Shown here in pieces: positions 1-9,000 of a DNA stretch of 64,000 bases (positions are counted from its first letter, which is position 1; every line of letters starts with the position of its first letter). A program made the translations under genes and the position numbers. The stretch covers positions 29,447-93,446 of the forward strand of contig NZ_LPNR01000131.1 of assembly GCF_019266065.1 (NCBI RefSeq), given 5' to 3'. This stretch comes from Nocardia sp. MH4. Its GTDB lineage: Bacteria; Actinomycetota; Actinomycetes; Mycobacteriales; Mycobacteriaceae. Below the pieces are notes generated by a model. It searched no databases, was not told the origin of the DNA, and worked only from the letters and a program-made list of their open reading frames with translations.

Positions 1-3000
1 TGCCTGGCGGATCACCCGCTGCTGCGAGGGACCGTTGGGCGCGGTGAACCCATTGGACGCACCGTCCTGGTTGACCGCCGAGCCCGCGAGCACCGCCAGT
101 ACCTGATGGCCGTTGCGGCGAGCGTCGGACAGCCGCTCCAGCACGAGCACGCCCGCGCCCTCGGACCAGCCGACACCATCGGCGTCGTCGGCGAACGACT
201 TGCATCGCCCGTCCGGTGACAGCCCGCGCTGACGGCCGAACTCCAGGAACATGTCCGGGGTCGCCATCACGGCCACACCACCGGCCAAGGCGAGTTCACA
301 CTCTCCCGACCGCAGCGACTGCGCCGCCAGATGCAGCGCGACCAGCGACGACGAGCACGCCGTGTCCACCGTGACCGACGGCCCCTCCAGCCCGAACACG
401 TAGGAGACCCGGCCCGAGACCAGGCTGCCCGCGGCGCTGCTGCCGGTACCGGAGCCCTGCGCGTAGTCGTGGTACATCACGCCGGTGAACACCCCGGTCG
501 CGCTGCCCCGCAGCACCGCCGGATCCAGACCGGCGCGCTCGAGCGCCTCCCACGAGACCTCGAGCAGTACCCGCTGCTGCGGGTCCATGACGGTGGCCTC
601 GTTCGGGCTGATCCCGAAGAAGTCCGCGTCGAATTCCGCGGCGTCGTAGAGGAATCCGCCGCGGCGGGTGTAGGTCTTGCCCGGCTTGCCGGGTTCGGGG
701 TCGTAGATGCCGTCGAGGTCCCAGCCGCGATCGAGCGGCATGTCCCCGGTGGTGTCGCCGCCGGAGGTCACCAGCTGCCACAGGTCCTCGGGTGAGGCGA
801 CGCCGCCCGGGTAGCGGCAGCTCATGGCCACCACCGCGATCGGCTCGTCGTCGGCGCGGACCCGGCCGACCACGCGTTCCTCGGCCGCCCCCGTGCCGGA
901 GAGCTGGGAATCGAGGAACTCCGCGACGATCCCCGGAGTGGGGTAGTCGAAGATGAGCGTGGCGGGCAGGTGCAGACCGGTCGCCGCGTTGAGCTTGTTG
1001 CGGAACTCCACCGCGCCGAGCGAGTCGAAGCCGAGCTGCTGGAACGGCCGATCGGCGACGACGGCCTCGGCCGAGGCGTGCCCGAGGATGTCGGCGGCCA
1101 CCGACCGGACCAGGTCGAGCAGGGCGCCGCCGCGATCGGCATCGGAGAGCCCGGCGAGCTTGCGCAGGAACGCCTGGCCTGCCGCCGTGCGGGTGGGACG
1201 ACGTGCCGGGGCCGGTGCGATCGCGCGCAACAGCGCCGGGATCTGTTCGTCCCTGGTGCGCAGCACAGCCGGATCGACGCGCAGGGGTACCAGCTGGGCG
1301 GTGTCGGTGGCGATGGCCGCGTCGAACAGCGTCAGCCCCTCCGCCTCGGTCAGCGGCGGGAAGCCCTGCCTGCGCATCCGGTCGAAGTCGGCCTCGGACA
1401 GTTCGGCGCCGAGCCCGGTGGCGCGTGCCCACATGCCGTAGTCGAGCGCGATCGCGGGCAGGCCGAGCCGGTGCCGGTGCGCGGCGAGGGCGTCGAGGAA
1501 GACGTTGGCCGCCGCGTAGTTCGCCTGCCCGGCGGGCAGGACCAGGCCGCCGGCCGAGGACACCAGGACGAACAGCGACAGCGCGCGCTCGGCGGTGAGT
1601 TCGTGCAGATGCCAGGCGGCGTCGGCCTTGGGCCGGAACACCCGCTCGATCCGCTCCGGAGTGAGCGCCTCGATCAGCCCGTTGTCGGCGGTGCCCGCCG
1701 CGTGCACCACACCGACCAGCGGATGCTCGGCGGGCACCGAGTCGAGCAGGGCGGCCAGGGCGGCGCGGTCGGCCACATCGCACGCGGCGATGGTGACCTC
1801 GGCGCCGAGTTCGACCAGCTCGGAACGCAACTCGGCCGCACCGGCCGCGGTCGCACCGCGCCGCGAGGTCAGCAGCAGGTGCCGAACACCGTGCGCGGCG
1901 ACCAGGTGCCGCGCGAACACCGCGCCCAAACCGCCGGTGCCACCGGTGATCAGGACCATGCCGGTATCGAGCGACCGCGTGATCGTGCCGGCGGTATGGC
2001 GGGTCAGGCGCGGGACGAGCAGCGTCGTCGCGCGCAGTGCCGCCTCGGGCTCCCCGGCCGCGACGGCCGCCGCGATCCGGACGGGGTCGGGATCGGCATC
2101 CAGGTCGAGGAGCTGGAAGCGGCCGGGGTGTTCGGCCTGCGCGGCGCGCAGCAACCCCCACACCGGCGCCTGCACCGGGTTCACCTCGTCGGTATGGACC
2201 GCGTGTGTGGTGAGCACGACCAACCGCGCATCGTCGCAGCGGGGATCGGCGAGCCACCGCTGCACGGTGTCGAGGACACCGGCCAGGGCCGCGCGAGCCG
2301 CCTCCGGCACCGCGCCCTCGGGGTCCGGCGCGACGAGCAGAACGAGCTCGGGGATCACCGGCTCTTGCGTCGCGTCGAGGTCGGCGAGCAGGGCCGGGAG
2401 ATCCGGGTATCCGCGTACCTCGCCCGTGCTCGAGGCACCGAGCACCGCGATGCGCTCCGGTGCGACCGTCGCCGTCGGCATGGCGTACGGCACCCAGTCG
2501 ACGGCGAACAGCGATTCCGCGATCCGGTCCGCACCGAGTCGTTCGGCCGAGACCGGGCGCGAGATCAAGGCGCCCACCGACAGCACCGGCTGTCCCTGGT
2601 CGTCGGCGATCTGCAGGGCATACCTGGTGCCGTCCAGCACGATGCGAACGCGCACCGCGGCGGCACCCGCCGCGTGCACGACGACCTGGTTCCAGGTGAA
2701 CGGCAGTGCCGGGAAGCCCTCGACGCCGCCGCGCAGCCCGTGGATGATCCCCGCGTGCAGCGCCGAGTCGAAGAGCGCGGGATGGATGCCGAAGCCCGCG
2801 GCATCGCGCGGATCGGACAGCGACACTTCGGCGAACAGCTCGTCGCCACGCTGCCAGGCGGCCTGCAAGCCCTGGAAGAACGGGCCGTATCCGTAACCGA
2901 CATCGAGCAATTCGTCGTAGGCGCGGTCGACGTCGATCGGCCGCGCGCCGGCCGGGGGCCAGGCGGTCAGCTCGAAATCGGCGGTCGTGTCCGCCGGTGC

Positions 3001-6000
3001 CAGCACGCCTTCGGCGTGGCGGGCCCACGGACCGTCGACGCGGTGCCGTGAGTACACACCGAGCCGTCGGCGGCCGGTGTCATCGGCGGCGGCCACGACG
3101 ACCTGCACCGCGACACTGCCGTCGGCCGGCACCGTCAACGGGGTGTGCAGGACGAGTTCGTCCACCATCGGACAGCCGAGCAGTCCGCCGACATAGCCGG
3201 CCAGCTCCACGAAGCCGGTGCCCGGTAGCAGCACGACACCGAGCACGCTGTGATCGGCCAGCCACGGCACGGTCGCCGGGGACCAGCGGCCGGTGAAACT
3301 GATTCCGCCCGACTCCGGATGTGCCACCACGGCGCCGAGCAGCGGATGATCCACCGTGTCGAGACCGACGGAGGTGACCCCACCCAGCTCGGCGCCCAGC
3401 CACGATGTCGCCAGCGCCTGCTTGGCATCGAGCCAGAACCGCTCGTGCTGGAAGGCGTAGGTGGGCAGGTCGACGCGGCGCGCACCGGTACCGGCGAACA
3501 CCCCGGCCCAGTCCACGACCCCGCCGGAGACGAACAGACCCGCGACGCCGTTCAGCACCGACGACGCGTCTGCGCGGTCGCGGCGCGCCAGCGCCACCAC
3601 CGTCGCGGCGGTGTCGTCGACGATCTGGGTGACCATCGGGGTGAGCACGGCATCGGGTCCCACCTCGGCGAACCGCGTGACCCCCAACTCGGCCATGGTG
3701 GCGACCGCGTCGGCGAACCGCACCGTCGCCCGGACCTGCTCGACCCAGTAGGCCGGGTCCGACAGCTCGTCCTCGACCCGGCGTCCGGTCACGGTCGACA
3801 CGAGCTCGATGCTCGGCCGCGAGAACCGCAATTCCCCGACCACCGCGGCGAATTCGGCGAGCATCGGCTCCATCAGCGTCGAGTGGAAGGCGTGCGAGAC
3901 CCGCAGCCGATGGGTACGCCATCCGCGCTCGGCACACACCTCGGCCACGGCCGCGACGGCATCCCCTGGACCGGACAGCACGACCGCGCCGGGGGCGTTG
4001 ACCGCGGCGAGGGATACCGACTCGCCCAGCAGGGGCGACACCTCGGCTTCCGGCGCACCCACCGCGACCATCGCCCCGCCCGTGGGCAGCGCCTGCATCA
4101 ACCGGCCGCGGGCCGCCACCAGGGCGCAGGCATCGCCGAGGGACAACACGCCCGCCACGTGTGCGGCGGCGATCTCACCGATCGAATGACCGGCCACCAC
4201 ATCCGGGCGAACGCCCCAGGATTCGAGCAGACGGAACAGGGCCACCTCGAAGGCGAACAGGCCCGCCTGCGCGAACACCGTCCGGTCGACCGCCTCGTCG
4301 TCCGCGAGCGCGTCCACCAGCGAAACCGACTGTTCCAGCAGCGGATCAACGCCGGTGACGATCTCGTCGAAAGTCCGCGCGAACACCGGATACGCGGCAC
4401 ACAGCTCGGCCGCCATACCCGCCCACTGCGCGCCCTGACCGGAGAACACCAGACCTGTGGCGCCCGCCACCGCCCGGCCGGTCACCACACCGGCGGCGGC
4501 CGAACCGGTGGCCAGCGCCGCGATTCCCGCCCGGAGACCAGCCGCGTCCTCGGCCAGGACCACGGCGCGATGCTCGAACACACCGCGCGTGGCGACCAGC
4601 GAGAACCCGACATCCTGTGGAGTGAAACCGAATTCATCCACCTGCGCACCCAACCGCGCGGCCTGCGCGGCGAGGGCATCGTCACCGCGCGCCGACAGCA
4701 CCCACGGCAGCAGCCCCGCGGCAGCGCCGGGCGACACCGAATCCGCCACCGCCGGAGCCTGTTCCACGATCACGTGCGCGTTGGTGCCGCTGATGCCGAA
4801 CGAGGACACGCCCGCGCGACGTGGCCGATCGACCTGCGGCCACTCGACCGCCTCGGTCAGCAGTCGCAGGTGTCCCGCGGACCAGTCCACCTTGGTGCTG
4901 GGCTGGTCCACGTGCAGCGTCTTGGGCAGCACACCGTGCCGCATGGCCATGATCATCTTGATCACACCACCCACACCGGCAGCTGCCTGCGAGTGCCCGA
5001 TGTTGGATTTCAGCGAGCCGAGCCACAGTGGACGATCCTCGGGGCGGTCCCGGCCATAGGTGGCCAGCAGGGCCTGCGCCTCGATCGGATCGCCCAGCGT
5101 CGTCCCGGTGCCGTGCGCTTCGACCACGTCGACCTCGACCGGCGAGACCCCGGCATTGGCCAGCGCCTGCCGGATCACCCGCCGTTGCGACGGACCGTTC
5201 GGCGCGGTCAGACCGTTCGACGCGCCGTCCTGGTTCACCGCCGACCCGGCGACCACCGCCAGCACCGGATGACCGTTGCGGCGCGCGTCCGACAGCCGCT
5301 CCAGCACGAGGACCCCGACACCCTCGGACCAGGCGACACCGTCGGCGGCATCGGCGAAGGACTTGCTCCGCCCGTCCGGCGCCAGCCCCCGCTGACGGCT
5401 GAACTCCACGAACGTCTCCGGCGTGGCCATCACCGCGACACCACCGGCGAGCGCGAGATCGCACTCCCCCGAGCGCAGCGACTGCGCCGCCAGATGCAGC
5501 GCGACCAGCGACGACGAGCACGCGGTGTCGACGGTGACCGACGGCCCTTCCAAGCCGAACACATACGACACCCGGCCGGAGGCGAGGGAACCGGAGTTCG
5601 CGTTGACCGGATAGTCGTGATACATCATGCCGGTGAAGACGCCGGTCGCGCTGCCGCGCAGTACCGCCGGATCCACCCCGGCCCGCTCGAAGGCCTCCCA
5701 CGAGCTCTCCAGCAGCAGGAACTGCTGCGGGTCCATCGCCGCGGCCTCGTTGGGGCTGATGCCGAAGAAGGCGGGGTCGAATTCGCCCGCGCCGTGCAGG
5801 AATCCGCCCTCGCGGGTGTAGGTGGTGTTGGGCGTCTCACCGGTGGGGTCGTAGATCCGCGCGGTGTCCCACCCGCGATTCACCGGGAACTCCGTGACCG
5901 CGTCGACGCCGTCGGCGACCAGTCGCCACAGCTGCTCGGGCGTGCTGACGCCGCCCGGGTAGCGGCAGGCCATACCCACGATCGCGATCGGATCGCCGTC

Positions 6001-9000
6001 GACGGCCCGGTCCGCGACGACCGCGATCTCGGTGGCCGTGCCCAGGAATTCCTCGGCCAGGTGCTCGGCCAGCGCCTGCGGTGTCGGGTAATCGAAGACG
6101 ACCGTGGCGGGCAGGGCGAGACCGGTGACGGTCTTGAGCCGGTTGCGCAGCTCGACCGCGCTCAGCGAATCGAACCCGAGATCCTGGAAGGCCCGGCCGG
6201 GATCGATCGCGGCCACGCTGTCGTGACCGAGCACGGCCGCGATGTGCGTGCGCACGGTGTCGAGCACCAGCTGCCGTTGCCGGTCGATGTCCGCCCCGGC
6301 CAACCGAATCCGCAAGTCCGACACCATTGTCGAGGTGGCGACGCGGCGCGGCGCGGGCGCCAGGTCGCGCAGGAGCGGGGGCAACAGCCCGGCCTCGGCC
6401 TGGGCCCGGATCGCGGCGGTGTCGAGGACGGCGATCACCGCATGCGGTGCGCCGTGGGCGATGGCCGCGTCCCATCCGGCCAGCGCCTGCGCGTCCGGCA
6501 TGGCGGTGAATCCGCTGCGGCTCATCCTGGCCACGTCGGTGTCACCGAGCTGCCCGGACATCCCGCTCGAGCGGGCCCACAGCCCCCACGCCAACGACTG
6601 ACCCGCCAGCCCGGCGGCCCGGCGATGCGCCACCAGCGCGTCGAGGAAGGTATTGGCGGCGGCGTAGTTGCCCTGCCCGGGTCCGCCGACGGTGCCCGAG
6701 GCCGAGGAGAACACCACGAACGCGGACAGGTCCAGGTCCGCGGTCGCCTCGTGCAGATACCAGGCGGCATCCGCCTTCGGCGCCAGAACGGTGTCGATCC
6801 GCTCGCCGGTCAACGAGGCGATGACCCCGTCGTCGAGGACACCGGCGGCATGGATCACCCCGGTCAACGGCCACTGCTCGGGCACCTCACCCCGCAGCGC
6901 GGCCACGGCGGCGGCATCGGTGACATCACATGCCAGCACCCGCACCTGGACGCCGGACTCGGCCAGCTCGGCACACAGCGCCGCCGCGCCGTCCGCCCGC
7001 GGACCCCGACGGCTGACCAGCAGCAGCGACCGCACCCCGTGCTCGGCCACGAGGTGGCGCGCGATCACGCCACCGACACCACCGGTGCCACCGGTGATCA
7101 GCACCGTTCCCTCGCCGAAGGCGGTGGTAGCGGCGGTACTCGTAGTGTTCACGCCGGTGCGCCGGGTGAGTCGGGCGGTGTGGGTGACGCCCGCCCGGAC
7201 GACGACCTGGGGTTCGCCCACGGCCAGGACGGTGGCCGCGAGATGCTCGTCGACGACGGTGTCCGCGTCGACCAGCACGATCCGGCCGGGATCCTCCGAC
7301 TGCGCGGAGCGCACCAGGCCCCATACAGCGGCACCGGGGAGGTCGAGGAGGTCTTCGCCGGGAAGCGCGATCGCGCCGCGCGTGACGATCAGCAGGGTGC
7401 TCGTGGCGAAACGGTCCTGTGCCGGCCACTGCTGGATCACGGTGAGGATCCGGGCGAGTTCGGTGTGGGTGGTCGCCACCGTGTCCGCGCCGGTGCTCCC
7501 GGTCCCGCCGGCTCCGGCGTCGACGACAACCACCGGCGGGACCGGCGACGCCGCGTCGAGCCGCTCCCATCGGCCGATGGTCGCGGGTGTCGTGGCGGGT
7601 TCGGCCGTGACCGGTGACCAGGTCAGTTCCAGCAGCGGCGCGGCGGGTTTGCCCACGCCGGCGGTCAGCTGGTCGAGCGGCGTCCGCCGGGTGGTCAGCG
7701 TTCCCGACAGCACGGGCAGGCCCTGCTCGTCGGTCGCGGTGAAGGCCACCGATGATCCCGTCGAGGCCAGCCGCACGCGCAGCACGGACGCGCCGGCCGC
7801 GTGCAGCGAGACCGACTCCCACGAGAAGGGCAGCACCACCTGTCCGGCGGGGATCGCGAACGGCGACCGTGCCGCATCGGCAGCGCTGTCCATTACCCCG
7901 GCGAGCAGACCGGCCTGCATGGCCGCGTCCAGCAGCGCGGGATGGATACCGAATCCTTCCGCGCGGGCGCCGGTCTCGGCGTCGACGGCGACCTCGGCGA
8001 AGACCTCGGCACCGTGGCGCCACAGCGCGCGCACGCCCTGGAAGGCCGGACCGTACTCGTATCCCCGCGCCAGCAGCTCGGCGTACGCGGACTCGACGTC
8101 GACCTCGGTCGCGGCGGGCGGCCAGGTCGGCGCGGCGGTCAGGCTCGGCGCCGGCTCCCCGGCGAGCAGACCGCGCGCGTGCAGCAGCCACTGTCCGTCG
8201 CGGTCGTGCTCGCCACGCGAGTAGATCGAGACCGACCGGTGCGGGGCGTCGTCGTCGGCCCCGCCCACCACCACCTGGACCTGCACCCCACCCGCGGCGG
8301 GCAGCAGCAGCGGGGCCTGCAAGGTCAGTTCCTCGACCACCGGATATCCGGCCTCGGCACCGGCGCGCAGCGCCAGCTCCACGAATCCGGTACCCGGCAG
8401 CAGGACCGAGCCGGCGACCACGTGGTCGGCCAGCCACGGCTGAGTCGCGACCGACAGCCGCCCGGTCAGCAGGACACCGCCGGATTCCGGTTCCGACACC
8501 ACCGCGCCCAGCAGCGGATGGCGCACGGCACCCAGCCCGGCCCACGCGACGTCGGCGGCACCGGCCGAGGTCTCGAGCCAGTAGCGACGGCGCTGGAAGG
8601 CATAGGTGGGCAACGAGACCCGCGCGACCGGCCGCGCGGCGAAGAACGCCGCCCAGTCGACGTCGACGCCGACCGTGTCGACACTCACCGCGCAGCGCAC
8701 GAACTGTTCGACCTCGGCCTGTCCGCGCCGCGCGCCCGCGACCACCAGTGACCGCGCCTCGATCTCGTCCGGCAGGCACTGCCGGGTCATCGCGGACAGC
8801 ACCGCGTCCGGGCCGATCTCCACGAACCGGCGCACGCCCGAGGCCACGAGCGTGTCCACGCCGCGGCCGAACCGCACGGCCTCGCGCACCTGCCGGACCC
8901 AGTAGGCGGGCTCGAGCACCTCGTCACCGGCGAGCTCGCCGGACAGGTTCGAGACCAGGGGAACCTGCAGACGCCGATAGGTCACGCCCCGGGCGACGGA

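Noticed and set aside
1990..7650. Possible enoylreductase domains in modules 5 and 6
   Set aside because: Only about 550 bases separate the end of each DH from the KR nucleotide motif, enough for the KR structural half only, and no ATGGVG-type ER motif is present.
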